DNA of 55,938 nt, taken from assembly GCA_934446455.1 (NCBI GenBank), contig CAKSEE010000015.1, positions 1-55,938 on the forward strand. The letters run 5' to 3'. Below are positions 23,680-31,352 of this stretch, one piece after another. The DNA comes from an uncultured Oscillospiraceae bacterium. GTDB lineage: Bacteria > Bacillota > Clostridia > Oscillospirales > Ruminococcaceae. The notes under the pieces were generated by a model, which saw only the letters and a list, made by a program, of their open reading frames with translations, had not been told where the DNA came from and ran no database searches. Within the stretch, counting starts at the first letter, position 1. Each line of letters starts with the position of its first letter. A program made the translations under genes and the position numbers.

Positions 23680-25227
23680 TCACATCATCGGCGCGAACAG
23701 TCTCAGCAGCGCGCGTCCTATCCTCACAAAGATATTGACGTGCAGGCAGTCTGCGTAGGTGATTTCGGTACACTTTTCGATCGTTTCAAGGTAATCGCGC
23801 TTTACGTCGGCAACGCACGGGGTGTTGTACATCCATGTTGCGCACTCAAAATGCAGGTAAAGGCTGCGGAAATCAAGGTTTATCGTACCCACGACTGCCA
23901 CCTTGTCGTCTGAAACAAAGTTCTTTGCGTGTATGAAGCCCGGCGTATACTCGTATATCTTCACACCGTAGCGAACCAGCTTCTTGTAATGCGCGCGCGT
24001 TACCGCGTGGACAAACCACTTGTCTGCAATGTGCGGCGTGATTATCCTGACGTCCGTGCCGCTTTTTGCCGCGAGAATAAGCGCTGTTGACATCTCGTTG
24101 TCGATGATAAGGTAGGGCGTTGTGATGTACACATAGTCCTTGGCGTCGTTGATGATGTTCATATAGGCGTTTTCGCCGACAGGCTCGTCGTCAAGCGGGC
24201 TGTCCGTAAACGGTACGACGTATCCGCCGCTTTTGCAGTCCCTTATATCCTCGGGGCGGGGCATATAAAGCCCGTTGTCGTTGGGCTTTGAGGCGGTAAG
24301 GTAATTCCACATGGTAAGGAACATCATCGTGAAATTCCACACGCCCTCGCCCTTAAGCATTACCGCCGTATCCTTCCAGTGGCCGTGCTTGGGGTAGGCG
24401 TTGATGTACTCGTCCGCGAGGTTCACACCTCCGTTGAACGCCGTGTGTCCGTCGATTACGAGAATCTTTCTGTGGTCGCGGTTGTTCATCTTTGCCGACC
24501 AGATAGGCCTTAGCCTGTTGAACACCCTGCACTTTATGCCCATTGCTTCAAGCTTTTCGTTGTACTTTGTCGGCAGCGTGAACAGACAGCCGAAATCGTC
24601 GTAGATAACGCGAACGTCCACGCCCTGCTTCGCCTTGCGTTCAAGGATCGCAAGGATAGGGTCCCACATCTTGCCCTCCTGTATGATGAAATATTCAAGG
24701 AAGATGAAGCGCTGCGCCTTTTCAAGCTCAATCAGCATTCGCGCAAATTTATCCTCGCCTAGGGAGAAGTATGTGACCTCCGTATTGCTGTACACGGGGT
24801 AGCCGCCGTAGTTGTAGAGATAGTTGACCTGCTTTTCCGCTGCGGGGCTTTCACGATGAAGTGTATGGATTATCTCACGGTTCTGCGGCAGAAGCTCCTT
24901 GCTTTCAAAATCAAAGCGGCACATACGCTTGCGCAGTCTGTCGCTGGAATGGCTGTTGCCAAAGAAGATATAGAACATCAGTCCGAAAACGGGCACTATA
25001 AGGATCGGAATTATCCATGCTATCTTGTAACTCGGGTTCATATCGCAGTTTACGATATAAAACACCACAATAAGAGCTATGATCTGAAAAATGTAATACG
25101 AATAAATAAACGCCGTGCCAAGCGTCCAGAAAAGCACTACAAGATAGAACACCTGTAGCGCAATGCCTATGACGCACACGGTCGTGCGGTTGAATATCTT
25201 CTTCAGCGCCTTGACAATAAAATTCAC
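23680..25227 (-). CDS. cls: Cardiolipin synthase (phospholipase D family)
   Basis: A membrane enzyme of 515 residues that condenses phosphatidylglycerol molecules into cardiolipin. Two N-terminal transmembrane helices (about residues 15-65) precede two phospholipase D HKD motifs: NRDHRKILVIDG...FNGG in the first half and GFIHAKNFVSDD with GTINLDFRS in the second. This is the bacterial ClsA architecture. The start is a GTG at 25227 with AAAGGGGCGG upstream. It has its own promoter at 25260-25288, and structured noncoding stretches lie on both sides of it. Confidence 0.93.
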   Translation of the reverse strand: MNFIVKALKKIFNRTTVCVIGIALQVFYLVVLFWTLGTAFIYSYYIFQIIALIVVFYIVNCDMNPSYKIAWIIPILIVPVFGLMFYIFFGNSHSSDRLRKRMCRFDFESKELLPQNREIIHTLHRESPAAEKQVNYLYNYGGYPVYSNTEVTYFSLGEDKFARMLIELEKAQRFIFLEYFIIQEGKMWDPILAILERKAKQGVDVRVIYDDFGCLFTLPTKYNEKLEAMGIKCRVFNRLRPIWSAKMNNRDHRKILVIDGHTAFNGGVNLADEYINAYPKHGHWKDTAVMLKGEGVWNFTMMFLTMWNYLTASKPNDNGLYMPRPEDIRDCKSGGYVVPFTDSPLDDEPVGENAYMNIINDAKDYVYITTPYLIIDNEMSTALILAAKSGTDVRIITPHIADKWFVHAVTRAHYKKLVRYGVKIYEYTPGFIHAKNFVSDDKVAVVGTINLDFRSLYLHFECATWMYNTPCVADVKRDYLETIEKCTEITYADCLHVNIFVRIGRALLRLFAPMM

Positions 25228-25259
25228 GCAATCCGCCCCTTTAAATAATCTCTATTTCT

Positions 25260-25288
25260 ATTTTACACATTTGGGCAGGATTTGTCAA
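25260..25288 (-). promoter_or_regulatory. Sigma-A promoter of cls
   Basis: On the minus strand TTGACA (25288-25283), 17-base spacer, TAAAAT (25265-25260). Confidence 0.8.
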
Positions 25289-25341
25289 GTATTCTGTAAA
25301 AATCATGCACATTGAAACGTTTTGCTTTGCCGCGTCCATGC

Positions 25342-25367
25342 AAAAAGGGGAGAGCAGCTGCTCTCCC
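25342..25367 (-). terminator. Terminator closing the divIC operon / structured RNA region
   Basis: On the minus strand the perfect palindrome GGGAGAGCAGCTGCTCTCCC (25367-25348) is followed by CTTTTT. Confidence 0.9.
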
Positions 25368-25625
25368 TGAGTATGTAATGCAGCGTCAGCATACCCCTAC
25401 ATACAGAAGAAGCCGACTCGCCTATACGCTAAGAGATATTATCAATTGACGACATCTCTTTTTCCAAAAAATTTAATAGGGCGGTGAATTACCGCAGCAA
25501 TACTACCACCCTCCAGCGACTGATTTTTCTGTTGTCAGCCCAACCACGCCGACCCTTACATCCGATAGTGGAGCGAGGAATTTCGTTGCCTTAGCCAAAA
25601 AGCAGGGGCTGTCTGTGAATGAACC
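25368..25625 (-). ncRNA. Candidate structured RNA with 23S-like motif (possible HEARO/OMEGA-type remnant)
   Basis: The 258 bases between the divIC stop and a strong terminator have no credible ORF. Read on the minus strand: CTAAGGCAACGAAATTCCTC (25594-25575) closely resembles the universally conserved 23S rRNA segment CUAAGGUAGCGAAAUUCCUU; then GATGTAAG (25562-25555); then GGCTGA/TCAGTC pairing around 25538-25517; then AGGGTGGT (25512-25505) pairing with ACCGCCCT (25495-25488), followed by a T-run, a first terminator-like hairpin; then AAGAGAT/ATCTCTT and GTATGTA/TACATAC hairpins (25404-25371). The AGGGTGGTA stretch superficially resembles a T-box core but the rest does not fit. HEARO (IsrB/IscB-associated OMEGA) RNAs are my leading guess from motif memory; no nuclease or transposase gene is adjacent. 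Confidence 0.5.
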
Positions 25626-25949
25626 TTATTCTCCCGCAGAAGGCACGATGTAGAAAATCTTCTCATCGGGCTTTGCGTAGTCGAGCTTTTCGCGCGCCTT
25701 GTTTTCAATGTAGCTGTCAAGGTCTGCTCCGTCCTCAAGGTAACGGTTTATCTCAGCGTTGGATTCCTCGACCTCCTGCAATTCTGCGGAAAGCGAGTCG
25801 TACTGCTGTTGATATTCCTTTATCTGCACATTGTCTGAAATAATGCTGTACGCGACATACACGCACAGAACAGCAATTGCAGTAAAAGCGAGAACAGACA
25901 CAATGCCACGCTTTTCACTGTGTTTTCTTGACCCTTGCTCTGATGACAT
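25626..25949 (-). CDS. divIC: Septum formation initiator (DivIC/FtsB-like)
   Basis: A 107-residue bitopic protein: short cytoplasmic N-terminus, one transmembrane helix (about residues 15-38, IVSVLAFTAIAVLCVYVAYS), then an extracellular coiled coil (IKEYQQQYDSLSAELQEVEE) and the DivIC-type tail ARE-KLDYAKPDEKIFYIVP. FtsB/DivIC links FtsL and FtsQ/DivIB in the divisome. Its position after yabP and yabQ is exactly that of divIC in Bacillus and Clostridia, which makes the call firm. It overlaps yabQ by 35 bases. The Shine-Dalgarno (AGGGGA) is rather far from the ATG, so coupling to yabQ translation is likely. Confidence 0.9.
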   Translation of the reverse strand: MSSEQGSRKHSEKRGIVSVLAFTAIAVLCVYVAYSIISDNVQIKEYQQQYDSLSAELQEVEESNAEINRYLEDGADLDSYIENKAREKLDYAKPDEKIFYIVPSAGE

Positions 25950-26454
25950 TTGCGTTCACACTTCCCCTCAAAATATCTACCTTGTTATTATACATCTTTT
26001 TACTGTTCGTTTTCAAGTGTTTACGGGCATTTTCTTCAAGAGAACGCGAAAAATCGGCGACTTTCCCAAAACCCCTGCGCATAAACTGTGCAAATGCGCC
26101 AATGCCCCTGCGAACGCCTGCGGCAGCCCTGCGCGCGGCTCTGCCTATAGTCCTGCGCCAGAGCGCAGCTGCCGCGCCCTCTATCGCATTGAACAGCCTG
26201 CCTATCGTCACGATATACGCGAATACTCCTGCCGCAAAGCCAAGGACCGTATACACGCGCACATAATTTCCAAGCGACAGCGACAGCCTGAATACGCCCT
26301 CTGCCGCAAGCACGAAAAAAATTATGTCGCAGGCGATTACCGCCGCGTCAAAACGCAATATAAGGCGCACCAGCCGCAGCGCCTCATAAACGGGACCGAA
26401 CGCCAGACCCAGCAGCAGTCCCAGCATAAAACACTCAGGAATTGAATGAACCAT
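25915..26454 (-). CDS. yabQ: Spore cortex biosynthesis protein YabQ
   Basis: A 179-residue membrane protein with an N-terminal hydrophobic region of several helices (about residues 8-90) and a basic C-terminal tail rich in Arg/Lys. In Bacillus YabQ localises to the forespore outer membrane and is needed for cortex formation. Sequence conservation in this family is low; the call rests on membrane layout, length and its position between yabP and divIC. The ATG at 26454 follows AAGGCGG. The Arg-rich stretch after residue 100 (RRTIGRAARRAAAGVRRG) is longer than I would expect for a compact YabQ. Confidence 0.85.
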   Translation of the reverse strand: MVHSIPECFMLGLLLGLAFGPVYEALRLVRLILRFDAAVIACDIIFFVLAAEGVFRLSLSLGNYVRVYTVLGFAAGVFAYIVTIGRLFNAIEGAAAALWRRTIGRAARRAAAGVRRGIGAFAQFMRRGFGKVADFSRSLEENARKHLKTNSKKMYNNKVDILRGSVNANVIRARVKKTQ

Positions 26455-26464
26455 GCGCGCCGCC

Positions 26465-26734
26465 TTATCTGAACAGCTTTTTCGCGGGACTGTCCAGCAG
26501 GCTTCCGCGGTTGTATGTAAGCGAGCAAACCTTTCCCGTCATTGCAAAGTCGCCCGTTGCCGATTCAAGCGCGATAACGTGCAGATCCTCGCCCTTTATC
26601 ACAAGCTCGCCCATAACCGTGTCAAGAATAATCCTGCTTTCCGTGAAGCCGTCGATGTCCTTAACGCCCGATATCCGCAGACTGCCGCGGTTCTCCATAA
26701 TCACATTGTGGGGCGTATTCTTGCCGTCCGTCAT
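26465..26734 (-). CDS. yabP: Sporulation protein YabP
   Basis: An 89-residue YabP/YqfC-family protein with the characteristic beta-rich core: NRGSLRISGVKDIDGF, then ILDTVMGELVIKGEDLHVI and LESATGDFAMTGKVCSLTY. Members are made in the mother cell and act in spore coat or cortex assembly. The start at 26734 has AAAGGAGGA upstream. It is followed by yabQ 10 bases later. A candidate sigma-E promoter lies about 60 bases upstream, so yabP-yabQ may be switched on during sporulation independently of the genes before them. Confidence 0.92.
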   Translation of the reverse strand: MTDGKNTPHNVIMENRGSLRISGVKDIDGFTESRIILDTVMGELVIKGEDLHVIALESATGDFAMTGKVCSLTYNRGSLLDSPAKKLFR

Positions 26735-26793
26735 AAGAATCTCCTCCTTTGGCTTTAGGCACGCCATGCTGCTTGCGCGTGCTGTCTTGTAAG

Positions 26794-26822
26794 ATTCTAT
26801 TCGGACAGGTCAGCAAATATGC
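26794..26822 (-). promoter_or_regulatory. Candidate sigma-E (mother cell) promoter for yabPQ
   Basis: On the minus strand GCATATT (26822-26816), 14-base spacer, AATAGAAT (26801-26794). This resembles the sporulation sigma-E consensus (-35 with ATATT, -10 CATACAAT, 6 of 8 positions) and has the right spacing. yabQ in Bacillus is sigma-E controlled. Confidence 0.5.
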
Positions 26823-26887
26823 AGGGCAGGGGAGACAAAGCGAAAACCGCGTCCATGGCAGGCTGCGGCTTCTCTTATGAATATTTC

Positions 26888-27127
26888 TCAGACCACCTCG
26901 TAAAGCGCGGCGGCTTCGTCCTTCTTTGTAAATTCGCGCACATCGAGAACACGCACCTTAAGCGGCTTTGCTCCCATGTTTATCTCAATTATGTCGCCCG
27001 TTTTCACATCATAGGACGCACGCGCGGGCTTTCCGTTTACGGAAACCTTATCAGCGTCGCACGCCTCGTTGGCGACTGTGCGCCGCTTTATCAGGCGCGA
27101 TACTTTAAGATACTTGTCCAATCTCAT
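26888..27127 (-). CDS. rqcP: RqcP-type S4 RNA-binding protein (YabO/Hsp15 family)
   Basis: A 79-residue protein made almost entirely of one S4 domain: MRLDKYLKVSRLIKRRTVAN, then GKPARASYDVKTGDIIEI and a short tail. In Firmicutes this family (YabO, renamed RqcP) works with RqcH on stalled 50S subunits, helping add C-terminal alanine tails to aborted proteins. Gene order mazG-hup-rqcP-yabP is the usual clostridial arrangement. A terminator behind hup lies just upstream, so transcription is either read-through or from an unrecognised promoter. Confidence 0.9.
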   Translation of the reverse strand: MRLDKYLKVSRLIKRRTVANEACDADKVSVNGKPARASYDVKTGDIIEINMGAKPLKVRVLDVREFTKKDEAAALYEVV

Positions 27128-27167
27128 AAATATACCTCAGTCAGAACTTTGTTACGGTGCGTTGATT

Positions 27168-27196
27168 CAAAAAAACGGCAGGCAAGCGCCCGCCGT
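27168..27196 (-). terminator. Terminator of hup
   Basis: On the minus strand ACGGC (27196-27192) with an inner GGC pairs with GCCGT (27179-27175), followed by seven T residues. Confidence 0.8.
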
Positions 27197-27218
27197 CTTA
27201 TTGTGTCAAATGCAGGAA

Positions 27219-27494
27219 TTATTCAGCAACCGCGTCCTTAAGGTGTCTGCCAGCCTTGAAAGCGGGAGCCTTTGTTGCAGCAATCTCGATCTTCTTCTTG
27301 GTGCGGGGGTTCACACCGGTTCTTGCTGCGCGCTCACGAACCTCGAATGTACCAAAGCCTACGAGCTGAATGGACTCGCCCTTAGCGAGAGTCTCTGTGA
27401 TGGTGTCGATAACACCGCTGATAGCCTTCTCAGCGTCCTTCTTGGAAAGACCGGACTTAGCTGCTACTTCTGTTACTAATTCTGCTTTTGTCAT
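27219..27494 (-). CDS. hup: HU-family DNA-binding protein
   Basis: A 91-residue histone-like protein. The family signature is complete: MTKAELVTEVAAKSGLSKKD, GFGTFEVRERAARTGVNPRT (the DNA-intercalating beta-arm, with Pro) and APAFKAGRHLKDAV. It bends and compacts DNA as a dimer. GGAGG lies upstream of the ATG. Between mazG and hup a hairpin (CGGTC-GAT-GACCG followed by TTTTTTT) overlaps the mazG stop codon, which suggests partial termination; I found no obvious sigma-A promoter for hup within the end of mazG. Confidence 0.95.
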   Translation of the reverse strand: MTKAELVTEVAAKSGLSKKDAEKAISGVIDTITETLAKGESIQLVGFGTFEVRERAARTGVNPRTKKKIEIAATKAPAFKAGRHLKDAVAE

Positions 27495-27527
27495 GTTGTT
27501 AAACCTCCAAAAAAATCTATCTAACGG

Positions 27528-28328
27528 TCATCGACCGCTAAAAACCTTTTCAGCCATCTCGTGCAGCTCCTCGTCCGTCATGGACTCCATGCTCCTGCCC
27601 GAGCGGCGGGCGGCTTCTTCAAGCGCCCTGAATTGCATTATAATCCGATTTGTGGAATATGTCAAGGCTTTTTCGCCATCAACCCTCAAAATTCTGTCTA
27701 AATTACAAAATCCGAGCAGCATATCTCCGGATATCTGTTGATTTTGTGCATTGACAGGGTCGAAGCCGCTTTTTTCAAGCTCGTCAAGCCCTGCGCGTAT
27801 CTTGTCAGCCCACTGCTTTGCACTGTCTATCGGCAGACCTGCCCTGGCGGCGCGCTTGCAGACCTTTTCTCCCCTCAGAAGGGCAGGGAAAGTCTTGGGC
27901 ACACTTTCAAGCGTATCAGCGAATGTGTTCTGGTGCTTCGACTCTTTCTTTAAAGCGTCCCAGTTTTTCAGCACATCGTCGCTGTTGTCTGCCTTTACAT
28001 CGCCAAAGACGTGCGGGTGACGGTAAACCAGTTTCTGGCATATATCATTGCAAACGTCGTCAAAACAGAAATGTCCCTGTTCCTTTTCAATCTGCGAATG
28101 AAACGCTATCTGAAGGAGAAGGTCACCCAGCTCCTCGCGTAACATTTCCGGACTGTTGCAGTCTATACCCTCGCAGACCTCATAGGCTTCCTCAATAAGG
28201 TCGGTGCGGATGCTCTCATGAGTCTGCACCTTGTCCCACGGACAGCCGTTTTCAGAACGAAGGATCTCCATAATTTCAAGAAGATCGCTAAGATTATATC
28301 TTTCCTTGAACTCAAACATAAATTTCAC
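27528..28328 (-). CDS. mazG: Nucleoside triphosphate pyrophosphohydrolase MazG
   Basis: An all-alpha NTP pyrophosphatase of 266 residues that hydrolyses nucleoside triphosphates, including damaged ones, to monophosphates. The N-terminal MazG core is conserved (ILRSENGCPWDKVQTHESIR; EEAYEV with EELGDLLLQIAFHS giving the ExxE...ExxD metal site), with a second, more diverged repeat in the C-terminal half. The annotated start is a GTG at 28328; an ATG at 28319 is an equally possible start. It sits between spoVB and hup in the conserved cluster, matching yabN of Bacillus. Confidence 0.92.
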   Translation of the reverse strand: MKFMFEFKERYNLSDLLEIMEILRSENGCPWDKVQTHESIRTDLIEEAYEVCEGIDCNSPEMLREELGDLLLQIAFHSQIEKEQGHFCFDDVCNDICQKLVYRHPHVFGDVKADNSDDVLKNWDALKKESKHQNTFADTLESVPKTFPALLRGEKVCKRAARAGLPIDSAKQWADKIRAGLDELEKSGFDPVNAQNQQISGDMLLGFCNLDRILRVDGEKALTYSTNRIIMQFRALEEAARRSGRSMESMTDEELHEMAEKVFSGR

Positions 28329-28367
28329 GAACCTCTTCCCTCGAAATCTGACGATACCTTTTATATA

Positions 28368-30086
28368 TTACCCTATTTTTTGGTTTTTTGCAAGGGGTTT
28401 TTGAAAAAATTTTTCATTTTTTCGCTTTATTATACCACTTGTACGAAAAATCCCCGTAACAATTAGTAATATTCCATAGATTAAAGCGCCCGCAGCAATA
28501 GCCAGGGCAACCCGCAGCGTATGATTATCCACACCCTGCATAATGCTGAACGCTGTTTTTGCCGACAATCCGCATACCGCGCCGCAGAGAACGGGCGGCA
28601 GCACTGCATTCACAAGGCGTATTCCGGCGGGGAACTTTCTCTTTATATAAAGCGCCCCGCCGACTGTCATCAGAATATAACCTGCAGCGCTTGCAAGCGC
28701 CGCTCCGGAAATGTTGAGCGTTGGCACCGACATCAACACGGGATTGAGCAGAAGCTTAAGCGCAACGGAAGCCGTCATCAGCACAAGCGGCACATGAGCC
28801 TTTCCCGCTGCCTGAAATATGCCGAAAAGCGCCGACGCCGTTATCATGAACATTCCCCCAAAGCAGAGCGCGACAAAGCTTTCAAGGCAAACGCTCACCT
28901 CTGCTGCGCGCGAACGGTAAAGCATAAGCAGGATAGGCTCTGCGAGCGCAGCGGCACCGAAGCAGGCGGGCGCGCCTATGATCGCGCTCATTCTGAGCAA
29001 GGTAAAGCAGCGGGCGGAAAGTGTGCCGTAGTCCCTGCGCTCCCATGCGGCGGCAATTTCGGGGACGGAGGTCTTTTCCGCCATGCCCGCAAACGACGGG
29101 ATAATCATGAAAATCGACATCGCGATGCCCGAATAGCTTCCGTACATGAAATTTGCAAGCCCCTCTGCGCTCCCGCAGCTTTTAAGCACCTCGCCGAAGC
29201 GCTCCGCAAAATATTCGGGGTGAGCCGCTGCGCTCGCAGATATAGTACGCGTCACCGTCAGCAGGTCTACAAAGGACACGCAGTTCATAACCAGCGCGGA
29301 AGCTGCAATAGGGGCGGTATCGCGCAGAAGCCTCAGGCAGGTGCCTTTTTCGGGGGAGGATGGGCGCACTCCGCTCCTGCGGGTATGGCGGCGGTCAGCT
29401 ATGATAAGCGTTATCAGCCCGAATAGCTCGCTTATGCTGACAGCCGCTACCGCTCCCGCCGCGGCGTAGGGGAGTGCGGTCTCATACGCCTGCTGTGCCG
29501 TGGCGCAGCTTACACCGAAAACGTCGGCGCCGCGCTGAAACGCCGCCCTCGCATAGAATATCACGGCGTAAGAGAGCGACAGCCCGAAAACCGCACGCGA
29601 GGCGGCTTCGGCAATCGCGGCAGCGGAGGACGGCACGACGTCGGACATACCCTCGTAATATCCGCGCAGAACCGAAGCCGTGCAGCAGAACATCACCGCA
29701 GGGGAAATGAGAAGCACTGCCGCCCTGCTTTGCGGCGAGCAGGCGACATATTGCGCAAACGGCGCGGAAAACAAAGCTACGGCTGCCGTTCCCGCCATGC
29801 CGATAAGAGTGAACATAAACAGTGCGGTCCGCATTACTGCCGCAGCGCGTTCCTGACGTCCCAGAGCAAGATTCTGCGCCGTCGCGCGCATTATCACCGT
29901 AGGCACGCCCGCGGCGGTAACGGCGAAAATAGGCGAATACAGCCCGTAAGCGGTGGAGAAGTACCCCATGCCCGTACCTCCGAGGAGATTGGCAAGCGGT
30001 ATTTTGAATAATGCTCCGATGATTTTTGTGACTGCCATTGAAGCGAAAAGTATCGCGGTATTTTTCAGGTATCGGTTTGCTGACAT
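28368..30086 (-). CDS. spoVB: Stage V sporulation protein B-type lipid flippase
   Basis: A polytopic membrane protein of 572 residues in the MOP/polysaccharide flippase superfamily (MurJ/SpoVB branch), with about 14 hydrophobic segments. The N-terminus (LKNTAILFASMAVTKIIGAL, then GGTGMGYFSTAYGLYSP) is characteristic. SpoVB is needed for spore cortex synthesis, probably by flipping lipid-linked precursors. Gene order with mazG, rqcP and yabPQ supports SpoVB over a vegetative MurJ. AAAGGAAG precedes the ATG at 30086. The last 20 residues are basic and predicted cytoplasmic. Confidence 0.9.
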   Translation of the reverse strand: MSANRYLKNTAILFASMAVTKIIGALFKIPLANLLGGTGMGYFSTAYGLYSPIFAVTAAGVPTVIMRATAQNLALGRQERAAAVMRTALFMFTLIGMAGTAAVALFSAPFAQYVACSPQSRAAVLLISPAVMFCCTASVLRGYYEGMSDVVPSSAAAIAEAASRAVFGLSLSYAVIFYARAAFQRGADVFGVSCATAQQAYETALPYAAAGAVAAVSISELFGLITLIIADRRHTRRSGVRPSSPEKGTCLRLLRDTAPIAASALVMNCVSFVDLLTVTRTISASAAAHPEYFAERFGEVLKSCGSAEGLANFMYGSYSGIAMSIFMIIPSFAGMAEKTSVPEIAAAWERRDYGTLSARCFTLLRMSAIIGAPACFGAAALAEPILLMLYRSRAAEVSVCLESFVALCFGGMFMITASALFGIFQAAGKAHVPLVLMTASVALKLLLNPVLMSVPTLNISGAALASAAGYILMTVGGALYIKRKFPAGIRLVNAVLPPVLCGAVCGLSAKTAFSIMQGVDNHTLRVALAIAAGALIYGILLIVTGIFRTSGIIKRKNEKFFQKPLAKNQKIG

Positions 30087-30179
30087 CAGCGCGCTTCCTT
30101 TCAGGTGAATTTGTACAAGTTTATTTTGAAAGGCGTGCGATTATTCCGTAAAGCGCCGTAACCAAAAGGGTCGTGGTCA

Positions 30180-30187
30180 CATAAAAT
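30180..30187 (+). promoter_or_regulatory. Possible sigma-E -10 element of cotJABC
   Basis: CATAAAAT differs from the sigma-E -10 consensus CATACAAT at one position and lies 42 bases before cotJA. A good -35 at the right distance is not evident, so this is tentative. Confidence 0.35.
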
Positions 30188-30228
30188 GCAATGACGGCAG
30201 CTGCCGAAATTATGAAAGGAGAAGCACT

Positions 30229-30402
30229 ATGGATATGTCTAAGGACGTAAAGCCCGCAAAACGCCCGGGTTATGCGTTTGTACCCGTGCAGCATCTGGAA
30301 AAGGTTTATCCGCCAAACAAGGCACTCAGGGCGGGTACGGTTTTTCCCGAGCTTGACATAACGATTGAGGAGTATGAGAGGGGGCTGTACAATGGCAAGT
30401 AA
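30229..30402 (+). CDS. cotJA: Spore coat-associated protein CotJA
   Basis: A 57-residue protein with the CotJA core: GYAFVPVQHLEKVYPPNKAL then AGTVFPELDITI. CotJA, CotJB and CotJC are mother-cell products that assemble together into the inner spore coat. AAAGGAG lies 8 bases upstream of the ATG. The gene overlaps cotJB by 11 bases. It diverges from spoVB across about 140 bases, putting two sporulation transcription units back to back. Confidence 0.88.
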   Translation: MDMSKDVKPAKRPGYAFVPVQHLEKVYPPNKALRAGTVFPELDITIEEYERGLYNGK

Positions 30403-30694
30403 TATGTATGGCGCACCCCGCCGCCCCGCTCCGCAGCAGAGGTCGGCAGGAAGCTGCGAGGAGCTTATGCGCGCGATAATGGAAGCCGACTTTTTCGCAG
30501 TTGACCTCAAGCTCTACCTCGACACCCACCCCAACGACAAGCGTGCGCTTGAGATGTTCCGCGAGGCGTGCAGGCAATACAGGGCGTGCAAGGCAGCGTT
30601 TGAGGACAGCTACTGGCCGCTTACCTCCTGCGCTGCGGGCGAGGACGGCTGCTGGGACTGGCCCGACGGCGTATGGCCGCCAAAGAGCTTTTAA
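30392..30694 (+). CDS. cotJB: Spore coat protein CotJB
   Basis: A 100-residue coat protein beginning MASNMYGAPRRP. The CotJB core is visible: AIMEADFFAVDLKLYLDTHP followed by DKRALEMFREACRQYRACKA, an acidic/aromatic helical region. The C-terminal part rich in Trp/Gly/Cys (GEDGCWDWPDGVWPP) is typical of the family. The start at 30392 is chosen because GAGGGGG lies upstream and to preserve the overlap with cotJA; longer in-frame starts lie deep within cotJA. Confidence 0.88.
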   Translation: MASNMYGAPRRPAPQQRSAGSCEELMRAIMEADFFAVDLKLYLDTHPNDKRALEMFREACRQYRACKAAFEDSYWPLTSCAAGEDGCWDWPDGVWPPKSF

Positions 30695-30706
30695 GGAGGT
30701 GCCGCT

Positions 30707-31267
30707 ATGTTTATTTTCGAGAAAAGAACGCAGATTCCCGTGTGCATAAAAAATCGCAATCCAAAGCTTGCGGGGATAATTTTAAGCCAATACGGCGGTC
30801 CCGATGGCGAATTGGGAGCGTCGCTCAGGTATCTTTCGCAGCGTTTTACCATGCCCGACAACATGGGTAAGGGGCTGCTTACAGACATTGGGACTGAGGA
30901 ACTTGCACATTTGGAAATTATAGGCAGCATAGTGGGACAGCTTACCGACGGCGAGGGAGCAAAGAGCTTTGACAGGTACGGCAAAGCGGATTATTATGTA
31001 GACCACGCTAATGCCGTGTATGCGGCAAATGCGGGCGGCGTACCGTTTACAGCGGCTTATTTCCAGTCCAAGGCTGACCCGATAGCCGACCTTATGGAGG
31101 ACCTTGCCGCAGAGCAGAAAGCGCGCGCTACCTACGACAATATCCTGCGCCTGTCCGACGACCCCGATGTAAACGAGGTGATAAGATTCCTGCGCGAGCG
31201 CGAGGTGGTTCATTTCCAGCGCTTCGGTGAGCTGCTTAACCACTATCAGAGCTGCATCAAATCATAA
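30707..31267 (+). CDS. cotJC: Spore coat protein CotJC (manganese-catalase-like)
   Basis: A 186-residue protein of the manganese catalase superfamily, with the ferritin-like pattern of Glu and His on four helices (GTEELAHLEIIGSIV; later REREVVHFQRFGELL). The N-terminus has NPKLAGIILSQYGGPDGELGAS, typical of CotJC. It is part of the inner coat and may detoxify peroxide; catalase activity of CotJC proteins has been described in clostridia. AAGGAGGTG precedes the ATG 12 bases after cotJB. Confidence 0.92.
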   Translation: MFIFEKRTQIPVCIKNRNPKLAGIILSQYGGPDGELGASLRYLSQRFTMPDNMGKGLLTDIGTEELAHLEIIGSIVGQLTDGEGAKSFDRYGKADYYVDHANAVYAANAGGVPFTAAYFQSKADPIADLMEDLAAEQKARATYDNILRLSDDPDVNEVIRFLREREVVHFQRFGELLNHYQSCIKS

Positions 31268-31292
31268 TCGCTCTCAGGGTAATTCAATATAC

Positions 31293-31322
31293 AAAAAAGT
31301 CCGACGAAAATCGGACTTTTTT
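31293..31322. terminator. Bidirectional terminator between cotJC and the PanE-like gene
   Basis: A perfect inverted repeat, 31293-31304 with 31311-31322, has GTCCGA/TCGGAC at its core and six A and six T at the ends, so it can stop transcription in both directions. Confidence 0.92.
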
Positions 31323-31352
31323 GCATATGTTGCAGGCGAGCCCGAAAGGCTG

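Noticed and set aside
25488..25512. T-box core resemblance (AGGGTGGTA)
   Set aside because: The conserved continuation ACCGCG and stem I elements are absent and the next gene, cls, has its own promoter downstream; kept only as an alternative for the RNA candidate.
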